A DNA stretch of 64,000 nucleotides from Pseudomonadales bacterium (GCA_017642855.1 JAEPOO010000001.1:2333469-2397468); one strand, 5' to 3'. Positions 9,461 through 19,271 are shown, counted from the first letter of the stretch. Notes: a model not told the origin generated them from the letters alone. Program-made: numbers and translations.

Positions 9461-9832
9461 CTACTCAGCAACAGCAAAAGCTAGTGCGTAGTGCCGTTCG
9501 TCTGACAGACTGATATGAATCTCAGATATACCCAACTCGGCCGCAACGTTTTCTGCACCACCGTCGAGTTCAACATAAGGCGCGCCGAACTCATTGCGAA
9601 GTATTCGGATGGATTTAAAGCTGACACCCTGCCGCATCCCTGTACCTAATGCTTTGGCGACGGCCTCTTTGGCCGCAAACTGCCGCGCGACATAGGCTGC
9701 AAGTTCTCCGTCATTCAGGGTTCTGTGCTCGTGCCTGCCGAGAATTTTGTTCTGGAAGCGCACACCAAAACGGCGGAGTGAACTTTCGATTCGACGGGTA
9801 TCCACGATATCTGAACCGATACCAATGATCAT
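9461..9832 (-). CDS. acpS: Holo-[acyl-carrier-protein] synthase
   Basis: AcpS moves the 4'-phosphopantetheine arm of coenzyme A to a serine of acyl carrier protein, activating fatty acid synthesis. The N-terminal motif GIGSDIVDTRRIE carries the metal-binding Asp8, and AAKEAVAKALGTG carries the second metal-binding Glu; 123 residues is typical. The start codon overlaps the recO stop by 4 bases (ATGA), so translation is coupled. In E. coli and many gammaproteobacteria pdxJ sits between recO and acpS; here it is absent. Confidence 0.96.
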   Translation of the reverse strand: MIIGIGSDIVDTRRIESSLRRFGVRFQNKILGRHEHRTLNDGELAAYVARQFAAKEAVAKALGTGMRQGVSFKSIRILRNEFGAPYVELDGGAENVAAELGISEIHISLSDERHYALAFAVAE

Positions 9833-10539
9833 TGCCCAGCACCCTTAAACAATGCCCGCGACTTCAGAGGCCTATCCCCAAGCAAAATCGCCAGCGAACT
9901 TCGAGTCACTTGTTTCAACTTCGTGTCACTGACCTGTTCCAGACAACCCGAAGCTGCCAACAATAATTCACGACCACTAAAGGTTTCACTGTCGTCAGAG
10001 GCTGTTACACGAAAACCTTCATGAACAATAAAACGATAACGGCGTTCCTCAGATACCCGCTCTCCATTACTGGCGTCGTACTCAAAGCTGATTCCATAGC
10101 CAAGTGCACTGAGCAACTCTAGTTCAAAGGCTCGAATCGCCGAAACACCTTGATCCTGGCTCTGTAACCCAGATAACAACGACTCATAGGCTTCGTACAC
10201 TTCCGGAACGGGATCAAATTTTCCGAGCAAACGGTACAGTAATTCGTTCACGTAAAGACCCAACATCAAATTCTGGCCTTGAATGCGAAACGAGACAGCC
10301 GGGAAATCAATCGTCGTGGCAGTCTTCAGTTCGCCTCGCCCGACTGAACCAATCAGGACTGGCGTAAATGGCTGCAACCGTCCTCTCGTCTTTGACTTGG
10401 ATGAACGACCGCCGCGAACCACCAGGGAATACCGACCTGCATCCCGCGTCAGAACATCAATGATCAGGCTGGTATCCCGGTAGTCTCGACTATGCAGAAT
10501 ATAGGCTTGTTCAAGTTTGCCTCGTTCATACATCATCAT
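9829..10539 (-). CDS. recO: DNA repair protein RecO
   Basis: RecO works with RecR to load RecA on SSB-covered single-stranded DNA in RecF-pathway recombinational repair. The N-terminal OB fold (LEQAYILHSRDYRDTSLIIDVLTRDAG) is clear and is followed by the helical domain; the C-terminal zinc cysteines of some homologues are missing. Three consecutive ATGs at 10539, 10536 and 10533 give the best fit to family N-termini and overlap the end of era slightly. An in-frame start at 10569 would overlap era by 44 bases and add ten residues. Confidence 0.93.
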   Translation of the reverse strand: MMMYERGKLEQAYILHSRDYRDTSLIIDVLTRDAGRYSLVVRGGRSSKSKTRGRLQPFTPVLIGSVGRGELKTATTIDFPAVSFRIQGQNLMLGLYVNELLYRLLGKFDPVPEVYEAYESLLSGLQSQDQGVSAIRAFELELLSALGYGISFEYDASNGERVSEERRYRFIVHEGFRVTASDDSETFSGRELLLAASGCLEQVSDTKLKQVTRSSLAILLGDRPLKSRALFKGAGQ

Positions 10540-11425
10540 AACCCAGGCTCTTGATCGCTCGCTCATCATCGGACCAGCCGCTTTTTACTTTAACCCAGGT
10601 GTTAAGCATCACTTTTTTTTGAATCAACTCTTCGATATCCGTGCGGGCATCAATACCAACGCGTTTCAACTTGTCTCCAGACTTCCCAATGAGGATTCTT
10701 TTCTGACCATCTTTTTCTACAAAAATGGTCGCATCGATATGCGCAATTGTTTCTTCTTCTTCAAAACGGTCAACTTGAATCGTCAGCGAATAGGGTAATT
10801 CGTCACCAAGTTGGCGCATCAGCTTCTCTCTGATGACTTCAGCCACGAGAAATCGTTCTGATCTGTCGGTGATCTGTTCTTCACCATAGAAGAAAGGTGA
10901 CTCCGGCAATGCATTGACGATCACTTTTTCAAGCTCATCTACGTTGCTGCCTTTCTCGGCAGACACCGGCACCAGCACGGCATCGGGGAAAGACGCCTGC
11001 AATTTCTGAAGCATAGGCAGCAATTTGGATTTGTTTGTCAGCAGATCTATCTTGTTAATGACCAGGACCTTTTTACCCGGAGCCTTTCGAAACAGCTCTG
11101 CAACCTTATCGTCATCATCAGAAAACTTCTCACGATCGATCAAAAACAATACAGCGTCTACATCCCGGAGTGCGGACAATGCCGCACGGTTCATATAACG
11201 ATTTATGGCTCGCGGCTCCACCGAATGAATCCCGGGTGTATCGACGAACAGGATTTGGGCCTCATCGGTGGTTTTAATGCCAAGCAGATTGTGTCGGGTT
11301 GTCTGAGGCTTTTTTGAAGTGATGCTGATCTTCTGTCCGATCAAGCGATTTAGCAGAGTCGACTTACCAACATTGGGTCGACCGATGATCGCGACATAAC
11401 CACAGCGAGTGTTCAATTTCCTCAA
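10526..11425 (-). CDS. era: GTPase Era, 16S rRNA-binding ribosome maturation factor
   Basis: Era is an essential GTPase that helps 30S subunit assembly and binds the 3' end of 16S rRNA. The P-loop GRPNVGKST is at residues 15-23, with DTPGIHS (G3), NKID (G4), and a C-terminal KH domain (IGKSGDKLKRVGIDARTDIE). A TTG at 11425 is proposed as the start: it overlaps the rnc stop (TTGA) and gives 299 residues with an N-terminus like that of E. coli Era. The ATG-started frame from 11542 would add about 39 residues inside rnc with no homology. Confidence 0.93.
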   Translation of the reverse strand: MRKLNTRCGYVAIIGRPNVGKSTLLNRLIGQKISITSKKPQTTRHNLLGIKTTDEAQILFVDTPGIHSVEPRAINRYMNRAALSALRDVDAVLFLIDREKFSDDDDKVAELFRKAPGKKVLVINKIDLLTNKSKLLPMLQKLQASFPDAVLVPVSAEKGSNVDELEKVIVNALPESPFFYGEEQITDRSERFLVAEVIREKLMRQLGDELPYSLTIQVDRFEEEETIAHIDATIFVEKDGQKRILIGKSGDKLKRVGIDARTDIEELIQKKVMLNTWVKVKSGWSDDERAIKSLGYDDV

Positions 11426-12108
11426 CCTTGCCCTGCTTTGCCCACGAGTTCCTTCAGCGCAAGTTCCGCTGCGCTTTGCTCTGCCCGCCGTCTTGAGGTT
11501 CCTGAGGCACGCACCGCTTTTTTGAGCGGATTCGCACGGCACGCCACTTCAAACACCTGGTTCGGAGACTTACCTTTCATTTGAATCAGCTCATACTCGG
11601 GTACGGACTCGCCAATACCCTGGAGGTATTCCTGAAGTTTTGACTTGGCATCTTTCTCCAGATCAGTTTCTGAAAGATTCTCAAGACGTGATTCAAAGAG
11701 TGCATAAACATGGTGAGACGCAGCTTCAATACCTCCATCAAGATATATCGCACCGATAATCGCTTCCACGGCATCTGAAAGAATCGAGTCTCGCTCAAAA
11801 CCGCCGCTTTTCAGTTCACCGCTACCCATCGTCAGGTGATTACCAAGGTCAACGTCACGAGCAACTTCAGCAAGGGTGCTCTGTTTTACCAGACGCGCTC
11901 GGAGCCTCGAGAGCTCTCCTTCCGAAGCCTTCTCAAAACGGTCGAACAGCGCGGATGCGATCAGGTAGTTGAGGATTGAATCACCGAGGAATTCAAGGCG
12001 TTCGTTATTGGATTCACCGAAACTGCGGTGCGTGACCGCCTGTGACAGCAGCTGCTTCTGCTGAAATTGATAACCGATTCGTTTTTCGAGTCGGTCTAAT
12101 TTTGTCAC
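11422..12108 (-). CDS. rnc: Ribonuclease III
   Basis: RNase III cleaves double-stranded RNA in rRNA precursors and regulatory duplexes. The catalytic signature ERLEFLGDS lies at residues 36-44, with the second acidic cluster (DAVEAIIGAIYLDGG) near 115-130, and a C-terminal double-stranded RNA-binding domain from about 155 (KSKLQEYLQGIGE to RRRAEQSAAELAL). The 228-residue length is standard. It sits between the DUF4845 gene (4 bases away) and era (coupled by overlap), as in many gammaproteobacteria. Confidence 0.97.
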   Translation of the reverse strand: MTKLDRLEKRIGYQFQQKQLLSQAVTHRSFGESNNERLEFLGDSILNYLIASALFDRFEKASEGELSRLRARLVKQSTLAEVARDVDLGNHLTMGSGELKSGGFERDSILSDAVEAIIGAIYLDGGIEAASHHVYALFESRLENLSETDLEKDAKSKLQEYLQGIGESVPEYELIQMKGKSPNQVFEVACRANPLKKAVRASGTSRRRAEQSAAELALKELVGKAGQG

Positions 12109-12112
12109 CGGC

Positions 12113-12496
12113 TTAATCTCGCAACTCTACCTTTTTGTTGAAGTGGGCGATCAGATCCAGATTGCTGACCATGGGCATTCTCACCTCATAATCGAGCAGA
12201 ACGTCAGTGCCACGCCCGTGACGCTCAATCTTTACATGCTCACCGATATCGAACTCTCTAATGTTATTCAGCTTCAGACGTTTGCGAAGTTCCTCGCGAA
12301 TTCCGCCATCGGTTCGAGAACCCATCCCCGGCTCTTCAGCCAGCTTGTCGAGAATGTTCGAGATCGTATTGTGATCCATGTAAACAGGAATCACTTTGGC
12401 ACCAATACTCATGATGCCGCCAAAAATCAGAATCGCGAAAATCAGGCTACTCAACCCACCATTCTGTCGATATCTGCTCGTATTCATCACAATCAA
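12113..12496 (-). CDS. DUF4845 family membrane-anchored protein
   Basis: This 127-residue protein matches by position, size and pattern the small conserved gene found between lepB and rnc in Pseudomonas and relatives. It has one N-terminal transmembrane helix (about 14-35, LIFAILIFGGIMSIGAKVIPVY), then a soluble domain with DHNTISNILDKLAEEPGM and ending in a beta-rich segment (DVLLDYEVRMPMVSNLDLIAHF). Its function is not known. The operon context suggests a link to signal peptidase or RNA processing, but nothing in the sequence shows it. Confidence 0.85.
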   Translation of the reverse strand: MIVMNTSRYRQNGGLSSLIFAILIFGGIMSIGAKVIPVYMDHNTISNILDKLAEEPGMGSRTDGGIREELRKRLKLNNIREFDIGEHVKIERHGRGTDVLLDYEVRMPMVSNLDLIAHFNKKVELRD

Positions 12497-12513
12497 TCGC
12501 CTTTCTTGTTGTT

Positions 12514-13308
12514 TTATTGGATCCAGCCGTTTCGGGAGAACTCCGGAAGCCTTAGACCGGGCTTCTTGTGCAGCCAGATGGCTACGGCTCTTCCTACAAT
12601 ATTCTCCTCAGACACCAGCCCCCAATACCGGCTGTCGCTGCTCTGGTCCCTGTTGTCACCCATCATAAAGTAGTGCCCTTCGGGAATGATCCATTCCTCG
12701 ACCCGTGTCTCTCGATAAGGATTTCTCTGGATCAGATGCTCAGTTTCGCCCAGCTTCTCTCGATAGACCAGATGCCTGGGGTTAACCGGGGGTATCTGGG
12801 CAACAAACGTCTGGTTCTGCTTCTGACCATTAATATACAGCGTCTTATCCTGATATCGAACCCTGTCACCGGGGATACCGACGATACGCTTGATGAAATA
12901 CTCGTCCTGGTGCGGCGGAATAAACACCATGATCTCTCCGTTTTTTGGCTCATTAATGTCGGCCACTTTAGTACCAATCACGGGAAGTCTGAGGCCATAG
13001 GTGTATTTGTTAACCAGGATGAAATCACCGACCTGCAAGGTTGGAATCATCGATCCGGTGGGGATCTGAAAGGGTTCAAAGAGAAACGAACGAATAACCA
13101 GGACAATCGCCAGGACGGGGAAAAACGAAATCGCGTATTCCACTACCGTCGGCTCGGCGAGCAGCGCCTCTCTCGTCTGTTCGTCAACATCACCGGCAGC
13201 TTCCAATTTAGCCGCGCGCTTTGGTTTCAGAAACAAGACATCCACAAGCCAGATGAAGCCGGTAGTGGCGGTGGTCAGAACAAGGATCAGGGGAAAGTTA
13301 ATACTCAT
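12514..13308 (-). CDS. lepB: Signal peptidase I
   Basis: LepB removes signal peptides from proteins exported through Sec and Tat. It has an N-terminal membrane segment (about 5-24), a cytoplasmic loop rich in charge, a second segment (about 62-76), and the catalytic Ser86 in PTGSMIPTL with general base Lys140 in [14 protein letters not shown]. The box E region [14 protein letters not shown] is also present. The start overlaps the lepA stop by 4 bases, indicating translational coupling. Confidence 0.97.
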   Translation of the reverse strand: MSINFPLILVLTTATTGFIWLVDVLFLKPKRAAKLEAAGDVDEQTREALLAEPTVVEYAISFFPVLAIVLVIRSFLFEPFQIPTGSMIPTLQVGDFILVNKYTYGLRLPVIGTKVADINEPKNGEIMVFIPPHQDEYFIKRIVGIPGDRVRYQDKTLYINGQKQNQTFVAQIPPVNPRHLVYREKLGETEHLIQRNPYRETRVEEWIIPEGHYFMMGDNRDQSSDSRYWGLVSEENIVGRAVAIWLHKKPGLRLPEFSRNGWIQ

Positions 13309-15107
13309 TTCTCTACCTTAAGCACCGCAAGAAACGCTTCTTGAGGTATTTCCACACTGCCCAGCTGTTTCATTCTCTTCTTACCCGCTTTCTGCTTTTC
13401 CAGCAATTTCTTCTTTCGCGTGATATCACCACCATAACACTTGGCCGTCACATTCTTGCGCAGCGCTTTAACAGTCTGCCGGGCAATAATCTGACCACCG
13501 ATGGCCGCCTGAATTGCCACATCGAACATCTGCCTAGGAATCAGCTCTTTCATCTTTTTAGTCAGTGCAAAGCCTTTGGTCCTTGAATCTTCTTTGTGAA
13601 CGATCACTGCTAGCGCATCCACTTTGTCGCCATTAATCAGCACATCTAGCTTGACCAGATCTGACTCTTCGAAGCGATCAAAGGCATAATCCAGGGATGC
13701 ATATCCTCTGGATACCGACTTAAGCTTGTCAAAGAAATCGAGGACCACCTCGCTCATCGGAAGATCGTAGGTTAAAGAGACCTGCTGACCGATAAATTGC
13801 ATATCTTTCTGGACGCCTCGGCGATCAACACACAGCGTGATCACGTTACCTACATGTTCGGAAGGCACCAGAATATTCGCCCGCACAATCGGTTCACGCA
13901 TCTCGTCAATGATTGACGTGTCAGGCAGCTGCGAGGGGTTATCGACTTTAAGCGTTTCACCCGATTTGGTGAGCACCTCATAAATAACCGTTGGCGCTGA
14001 CGTAATCAGATCGAGGTCATACTCCCTCTCCAGACGTTCCTGAATGATTTCCATGTGCAGCATGCCAAGGAAACCACATCGAAATCCGCTACCCAACGCA
14101 TCAGAACTCTCGGGTTCATAGACGAGCGACGCGTCATTAAGTGTCAGTTTTTCCAGGGCATCGCGAAAATTATCGAAGTCATCGGAACTGACGGTAAACA
14201 TACCCGCATAAACCTGAGGTTTAACCTGCTCAAAACCTGGGAGCGCTTCCACTTCATCCATCTGGTTACTGAGCACGATGGTGTCACCCACCGGCGCGCC
14301 CCGCACATCTTTGATACCTGCAACGACAAAGCCCACTTCTCCAGTGTTCAACACGCCCGTTTCTTTTCGATGCGGCGTGAATACGCCGACGGAATCAACC
14401 TGGTGCGCCTTACCCATGGTCTTGACAACAATTTTGTCCTTTTTGGAAATCGATCCCTGCACCACTCGCACAAGCGATACGACGCCAAGGTAATTGTCGA
14501 ACCAGGAATCGATGATGAGCGCCTGCAATGGCTCTTCCCTTCGGTCCTCGGGTGGCGGAATGACATCAACGATCTGCTGCAGCAGTTCACCCACACCGAG
14601 TCCACTTTTTGCACTGACCTGCATGGCACCAGTGGCATCAATACCAATAATTTCTTCAATTTCCTGGCAAACACGGTCCGGCTCCGCCTGCGGAAGATCA
14701 ATTTTGTTGAGGACGGGCAAGACTTCCAAATCCTGTTCTATGGCGGTGTAGCAGTTTGCCACCGACTGCGCTTCGACACCCTGCGCAGCATCCACGACGA
14801 GCAACGCGCCTTCACAGGCAGCCATCGACCGTGAAACTTCATAGGTGAAATCCACGTGCCCCGGAGTATCAATGATATTGAGCTGATAGGTCTGGCCGTC
14901 TTCAGCGTCAAAATAGAGGGTTACGCTCTGCGCTTTTATGGTGATGCCACGCTCGCGTTCAATATCCATGGAATCAAGTACCTGGGCTTCCATCTCCCGC
15001 TCGGTCAGACCGCCGCAAAGCTGGATAAACCGATCAGCCAGGGTCGATTTGCCGTGGTCAATATGGGCAATGATGGAAAAGTTTCTGATGTGTGCAGGAT
15101 CTGTCAC
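13305..15107 (-). CDS. lepA: Elongation factor 4 (LepA), ribosomal back-translocase GTPase
   Basis: LepA is a translational GTPase related to EF-G that acts on stalled or misassembled ribosomes. The G motifs are [13 protein letters not shown] (about 14-26), DTPGHVDF and NKIDLP, and the LepA-specific C-terminal domain ends with [26 protein letters not shown]. Its 600 residues match the family exactly. It is followed by lepB with a 4-base overlap, the standard pairing. Confidence 0.97.
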   Translation of the reverse strand: MTDPAHIRNFSIIAHIDHGKSTLADRFIQLCGGLTEREMEAQVLDSMDIERERGITIKAQSVTLYFDAEDGQTYQLNIIDTPGHVDFTYEVSRSMAACEGALLVVDAAQGVEAQSVANCYTAIEQDLEVLPVLNKIDLPQAEPDRVCQEIEEIIGIDATGAMQVSAKSGLGVGELLQQIVDVIPPPEDRREEPLQALIIDSWFDNYLGVVSLVRVVQGSISKKDKIVVKTMGKAHQVDSVGVFTPHRKETGVLNTGEVGFVVAGIKDVRGAPVGDTIVLSNQMDEVEALPGFEQVKPQVYAGMFTVSSDDFDNFRDALEKLTLNDASLVYEPESSDALGSGFRCGFLGMLHMEIIQERLEREYDLDLITSAPTVIYEVLTKSGETLKVDNPSQLPDTSIIDEMREPIVRANILVPSEHVGNVITLCVDRRGVQKDMQFIGQQVSLTYDLPMSEVVLDFFDKLKSVSRGYASLDYAFDRFEESDLVKLDVLINGDKVDALAVIVHKEDSRTKGFALTKKMKELIPRQMFDVAIQAAIGGQIIARQTVKALRKNVTAKCYGGDITRKKKLLEKQKAGKKRMKQLGSVEIPQEAFLAVLKVEK

Positions 15108-15209
15108 GGAGTTGCCATCTAGGTGCCCGCTCGGGGCCTCGAAAAAAACCGGTGAAGTCTATAGGAAAGCGTGTTCAGGTGCCATTCGAGAGCCCTGAAC
15201 ACGACTGAA

Positions 15210-16604
15210 TCAGGAACCTATTTTCAGCGCCAGGTATTGCGGTCGCTTGTTGCGGACGATTCGAACATGCACCGTGATGTCAGCAGGGAGCGCGTCAGCA
15301 AGGCGGTCTAGTTGATCAACACTGGTTACCGACTCACCATCGAAATCCGTGATGACATCCCCTCGCTGGATGCCTGCATCACGTGCGGCGCCAGCGAAGG
15401 TTCGCGAGACAATGACGCCACGCTCAACGCCTAGCTGACGTTTCTCTGAATCTTCCAGGTTTTCAATGTTGATGCCGATCCGATTGCCATTCGCCGCTGC
15501 TGGAGATGGTGTTCTGGGTCCTGCAAGCTCATCGTCATCGAGTTTCCCGATAACCACTTTCAGTGTCTGGCGATCACCGTTTCGGACGATCTCAACCTCG
15601 GCTTCGCTTTCTGCCCGAATTCGCCCAACCATATGAGGCAGGTCTGAAGACAGGTCGATCATTTTGCCGTTGAACGAAATGATGATGTCACCCTCTCGCA
15701 AACCCGAGGCCTCCGCCGGGCTATCGGCGAAAACCTGAGTCACCAGCGCGCCAGAAGGCCTATCCAAGCCAAACGATTCCGCAAGATCACGATCCACTCT
15801 TTGAATGAGAACGCCAAGCCAGCCCCGAGAAACCGAACCCTTTTCTTTAAGCTGCGCAGTCACTTCCATCGCAACGTCGACAGGAATGGCAAATGAGAGC
15901 CCCATAAATCCGCCAGACCGAGTAAAAATCTGAGAATTGATACCTACAACCTTCCCATCAAGATCCAGGAGCGGGCCACCGGAATTACCCGGGTTGATCG
16001 CGACATCTGTCTGAATGAACGGTACGTAATTGCCATTGTTTTCCGGAAGGCTTCGCCCAGTCGCGCTGACAATACCTGCGGTAACGCTGTGCTCAAAACC
16101 AAAAGGCGAACCAATAGCGACAACCCACTGCCCAGGCTTCAAAGACTCAGATTGACCGATCTCCACCGTTGGCAGTCCTTTTTCTTCAATCTTCAGGAGT
16201 GCGAGATCAGAAAGCGCATCCTGCCCGATGATTTTTGCCTCTCTCTCACGACGATCGCTCAGGGCAACAACAATTTCTTGGGCACCATCAACCACATGAT
16301 TATTCGTGAGGATGTAGCCATCAGAGTCGATAATAAATCCAGAACCTGCACCGGGTCGGGGCTGTCTTCTGTCGGGCATCTCTCTGAAGAAGCGCCGAAA
16401 AATCTCAGGCACATCCTGTTCATCAAGACCATCAACGTTGGAGTCTGGCACTCTTGTCGTTCGGATGTTGACGACTGCTGGCGATGACTTCTCAACCAGT
16501 TCCGTGAATTCAGGGTATTTGCCTTGAACAGAACAACTGAGAATAAGAGAGAAAAGCGATAGGAGTAATGACGCGAATATCTTGATTGGCAAAATCTTAT
16601 TCAT
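15210..16604 (-). CDS. mucD: Periplasmic serine protease MucD/DegP family
   Basis: This Do-like protease degrades misfolded periplasmic proteins and, in Pseudomonas, restrains the AlgU regulon. The ATG at 16604 gives a hydrophobic export signal ending near a possible lipobox (LILSCS). The catalytic triad is visible as TNNHVV (His), LSDLALLKIEE (Asp) and NPGNSGGPLL (Ser), and two PDZ domains follow, the first containing SRGWLGVLIQ and the second GVIVSRTFAGAARDAGIQRGD. It overlaps rseC by 8 bases and closes the rpoE-rseABC-mucD cluster. The longer reading frame to 16691 runs into rseC and is not favoured. Confidence 0.94.
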   Translation of the reverse strand: MNKILPIKIFASLLLSLFSLILSCSVQGKYPEFTELVEKSSPAVVNIRTTRVPDSNVDGLDEQDVPEIFRRFFREMPDRRQPRPGAGSGFIIDSDGYILTNNHVVDGAQEIVVALSDRREREAKIIGQDALSDLALLKIEEKGLPTVEIGQSESLKPGQWVVAIGSPFGFEHSVTAGIVSATGRSLPENNGNYVPFIQTDVAINPGNSGGPLLDLDGKVVGINSQIFTRSGGFMGLSFAIPVDVAMEVTAQLKEKGSVSRGWLGVLIQRVDRDLAESFGLDRPSGALVTQVFADSPAEASGLREGDIIISFNGKMIDLSSDLPHMVGRIRAESEAEVEIVRNGDRQTLKVVIGKLDDDELAGPRTPSPAAANGNRIGINIENLEDSEKRQLGVERGVIVSRTFAGAARDAGIQRGDVITDFDGESVTSVDQLDRLADALPADITVHVRIVRNKRPQYLALKIGS

Positions 16605-16965
16605 CAGGACCTTCCAGTAAAACCTCTTCACTGCGAAGCGCTGAGGCATCCACAGGTCTGCAGAGAAAAAAACCAATAACAAATGCAGCAACCAGCATCA
16701 GAGACTCATAGACCGGCGATAAAGACAGATTGCTACAGACTAAGCTGGTGGTCACCAGCATCAACAGCGGTTTGATCCAACTGTTAAAGAGCATACGCCA
16801 CTGTTTGTCCGCGGACATTTCGATAAACACTGCCTCGCCTTTCACATGCGGCAGCGAGATGGAAGCCGGTCGTATGCCACAACCGATACAGCCCTCGCAG
16901 GCGTTGTCCATTGCGTGAAAAGTCGATGAACCTGAACTGACTCGTTCGAGTTTAATGACGCTCAT
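16597..16965 (-). CDS. rseC: RseC/MucC family membrane protein
   Basis: A 122-residue inner membrane protein of the RseC family, which modulates sigma-E activity and is related to SoxR-reducing factors. The N-terminal cysteine cluster (DNACEGCIGCGI, about 21-32) and two membrane helices (about 66-83 and 88-104) are the family hallmarks. It lies between rseB and mucD, exactly as mucC does in Pseudomonas. The direct role in this organism is inferred from family and position. Confidence 0.88.
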   Translation of the reverse strand: MSVIKLERVSSGSSTFHAMDNACEGCIGCGIRPASISLPHVKGEAVFIEMSADKQWRMLFNSWIKPLLMLVTTSLVCSNLSLSPVYESLMLVAAFVIGFFLCRPVDASALRSEEVLLEGPDE

Positions 16966-16982
16966 AATCTCTTTTACGAGGA

Positions 16983-17933
16983 CTAGTAGATGACCGGTTC
17001 AACCGAATCAGCGACTTTTCGAGCGGTCTGTATGGGCACTTCACCGACCACTGTAATTTGCGGACCGGACTGTTTAATGCGGCGCGTAATCACCACGGTA
17101 CCGCCAACCGTCGTTGTCATCTCAGGCAGCGCTGTGGCGTCAGACTTTTCCACAAATACTGAAAAGTTGGCCAGGCCATCTGAGAAATGAAGGCGATTAC
17201 CCTGCGCGCGGACCGCTCGGAAACCGTCCGGCAGCCACTTAACCTTGAAGACCGGCTGCTCTGCGGAATCGTTGCCTTCCAGCGTCAATTGAAAAGCGCG
17301 GGTCTCACCAGCAATACGGGTTTCAAGATCTCTAGGGGAAACCTCGTCACCCAATTTCAGACTCGTGAACTGAAAGACCTCTCGCACCGTGCCACGATCA
17401 ATCAAATGGGACTGCAATAACAATCCCGTCTGTTCGTCGAGCCAGAGCCGGTAGCCATAGCGGTCGTTATGGCGCGGAGAAATGGCCAACTTAACTGCAG
17501 CTCGACCCGCTATCCGATCTTCACCGTGCATGCTGACCTTGTAAAAACCTTCGGCAGCCAGGACGCGCTCTGCAAAGAGGGGAGAAAAAGGACCGATGTG
17601 AACACTGTGGTCAGCGTCTTCCCTTTCCGCCTGTGTTTCAGGACGAAACAAATAAATTTCATCGTCTTCGCGATAAAGTTCTTTCACCGCACCATTAAGA
17701 TAAAAGAGGCGCTCGCGTTCTTTGCCTTCTTGTGCGACGTGCACAATTCTGACCGTGTCAAAGGTGCTGCCACGCATATAGGTAAAGATGCCATCGTAGT
17801 CTTGGGTTTGCAGCGCTTCCTGCATCCTGCTCAGCCAGTTATTGGCATCGGATGCAAGCAGCGTTAAAGGAAATGCAAACCCACAGGCCAGTAAGCCTGG
17901 GATAGCAAACCACTTTCGTAATCTCGGGCTCAC
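16983..17933 (-). CDS. rseB: Sigma-E factor regulatory protein RseB/MucB
   Basis: RseB is a periplasmic protein that binds the anti-sigma factor RseA and protects it from the DegS-type protease; lipopolysaccharide or lipoprotein intermediates release it. A signal peptide (about 1-27) precedes the large LolA-like domain (WLSRMQEALQTQDYDGIFTYMRG onward) and the smaller C-terminal domain. The 316-residue size fits. It overlaps the rseA stop by 4 bases (ATGA), giving translational coupling and likely matched stoichiometry. Confidence 0.95.
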   Translation of the reverse strand: MSPRLRKWFAIPGLLACGFAFPLTLLASDANNWLSRMQEALQTQDYDGIFTYMRGSTFDTVRIVHVAQEGKERERLFYLNGAVKELYREDDEIYLFRPETQAEREDADHSVHIGPFSPLFAERVLAAEGFYKVSMHGEDRIAGRAAVKLAISPRHNDRYGYRLWLDEQTGLLLQSHLIDRGTVREVFQFTSLKLGDEVSPRDLETRIAGETRAFQLTLEGNDSAEQPVFKVKWLPDGFRAVRAQGNRLHFSDGLANFSVFVEKSDATALPEMTTTVGGTVVITRRIKQSGPQITVVGEVPIQTARKVADSVEPVIY

Positions 17934-18541
17934 TGGTTCTGAGTTGCTCTTTCGACGTTAACCGGACCTACTGGGTAGTTCACAAATTGCGTGTCGGGGT
18001 TCATTCGAGACATGCGATCGTGTTGTTGAAGGTAAGCACGTAGCTGTTTCTGCTTCTCTTCGTCCAGTTCAATCAGCTCAGGGGCGCCCCGCTCGACGAA
18101 TCCTGAGGCTGCAACATGACTCATGGGAACAGAATTGACTGAAACCGGTGCGGCGTTAACCACTGTCGGCGTCACATCAACCCCCGGCGCACTGTGTTCT
18201 GGTTGTTGCACACCAACAAACACCGCAACAACCAGGGACGCGGCAATCGCCAGGCTGCCAAACACTGCCTTGTTAGAAAAAGCCGCACGAGCAGCAGGCT
18301 TCTCATCGTACGTGTCTTCCGCATCGATTGCAGACGAAATCCGCGCAAAAAGTTGTTGGTGGTGTTCAAGAGAAAGCGGGTCAGCACCGCGCTGGGCAGT
18401 GGTACGAATCTTCTGATAGACGCCCCAACTGGCACTCAGAGAATCATCGTTTCGAAACTCCCGAACCAGTCGGTGAACCTCAATTTCGCTTGCCTCTCCA
18501 TCAATGAGCGCGGACAAGGATTCTTTTCTTACTTCTGTCAC
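17930..18541 (-). CDS. rseA: Anti-sigma-E factor RseA/MucA
   Basis: RseA spans the inner membrane and holds sigma-E inactive until cut by site-1 and site-2 proteases. The cytoplasmic anti-sigma domain (residues 1-90) begins KESLSALIDGEASEIEVHRLVREF, typical of the family. A membrane helix lies at about 95-111 (AVFGSLAIAASLVVAVFVGV) and the periplasmic C-terminal domain follows, ending in a segment rich in Gln and Arg. It is 35 bases downstream of rpoE and coupled to rseB. Confidence 0.94.
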   Translation of the reverse strand: MTEVRKESLSALIDGEASEIEVHRLVREFRNDDSLSASWGVYQKIRTTAQRGADPLSLEHHQQLFARISSAIDAEDTYDEKPAARAAFSNKAVFGSLAIAASLVVAVFVGVQQPEHSAPGVDVTPTVVNAAPVSVNSVPMSHVAASGFVERGAPELIELDEEKQKQLRAYLQQHDRMSRMNPDTQFVNYPVGPVNVERATQNQ

Positions 18542-18575
18542 TCTTCTCCCTCAGGCCTGGAAAAATATATGGCCA

Positions 18576-19148
18576 TCATCCTATTGCTGCAATGCTTTTC
18601 TCTATCGCTTCACGGGCTCTGAAAATACGGCTTCTTACCGTTCCTACGGGACAGGCCATGACCTCAGCGATTTCTTCGTAACTCATACCCTCAAACTCTC
18701 TCAGGGTTACCGCAACTTTCAACTCTTCCGGCAGATTTTCGATCGCGTTGAAGATCACCTGCTCGAGCTGAGCTGTCGCCATACGGGCTTCAGGCCCTGC
18801 GACATCCTTTAAGACAGCAGAATCCGCCTGGAATTCCCCATCAATATCAATATCTGTGTCCGGGGGCCGTCTGGAGCGCGAAATCAGGTGATTTTTCGCC
18901 GTATTTATCGCAATTCTGTATAACCAGGTATAAAAGGCGCTGTCACCACGAAACCTGGGCAAAGCGCGATACGCCCGGATAAAGGCTTCCTGAGTGACGT
19001 CCAGCACCTCATCCGAGTCACGCACGTAACGCCCGACCAATGAGACGATCTTGTGCTGATACTTAAGCACCAGCAGATCGAAGGCACGTTTATCACCACG
19101 CTGCACTCGCTCTACCAGCTGCTTGTCGTTCTCTTCAGCGCCGCTCAA
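18576..19148 (-). CDS. rpoE: RNA polymerase sigma-E factor (RpoE/AlgU)
   Basis: This ECF sigma factor directs the envelope stress regulon. Region 2 (FDLLVLKYQHKIVSLVGRYVRDSDEVLDVTQEAFIRAYRAL, with FRGDSAFYTWLYRIAINTAKNHL) and region 4 (LPEELKVAVTLREFEGMSYEEIAEVMACPVGTVRSRIFRAREAI) are both intact; 190 residues is typical. It heads the rpoE-rseA-rseB-rseC-mucD cluster and is divergent from nadB, an arrangement shared with E. coli and Pseudomonas. Confidence 0.97.
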   Translation of the reverse strand: MSGAEENDKQLVERVQRGDKRAFDLLVLKYQHKIVSLVGRYVRDSDEVLDVTQEAFIRAYRALPRFRGDSAFYTWLYRIAINTAKNHLISRSRRPPDTDIDIDGEFQADSAVLKDVAGPEARMATAQLEQVIFNAIENLPEELKVAVTLREFEGMSYEEIAEVMACPVGTVRSRIFRAREAIEKSIAAIG

Positions 19149-19174
19149 ACTTCACTCACGTCCAACAAATGCGC

Positions 19175-19183
19175 ATCATACCA
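19175..19183 (-). promoter_or_regulatory. Candidate extended -10 promoter for rpoE
   Basis: The minus strand reads TGGTATGAT here, an extended -10 (TGn plus TATGAT), which would start transcription about 20 bases before the rpoE ATG. No good -35 hexamer, and no clear sigma-E autoregulatory site of the GGAACTT type, was found in the 123-base rpoE-nadB gap. Confidence 0.4.
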
Positions 19184-19271
19184 AATAGACCCCTTATCGC
19201 AGACGGTGTAACCTGCTGGCCTTCATCTTGGGTTCACACGACAACATTCATCCAAACAAATAGGGAAACCA

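Noticed and set aside
11426..11542. N-terminal extension of era
   Set aside because: It lies within the rnc C-terminal domain in another frame; the TTG at the rnc stop gives the family N-terminus.
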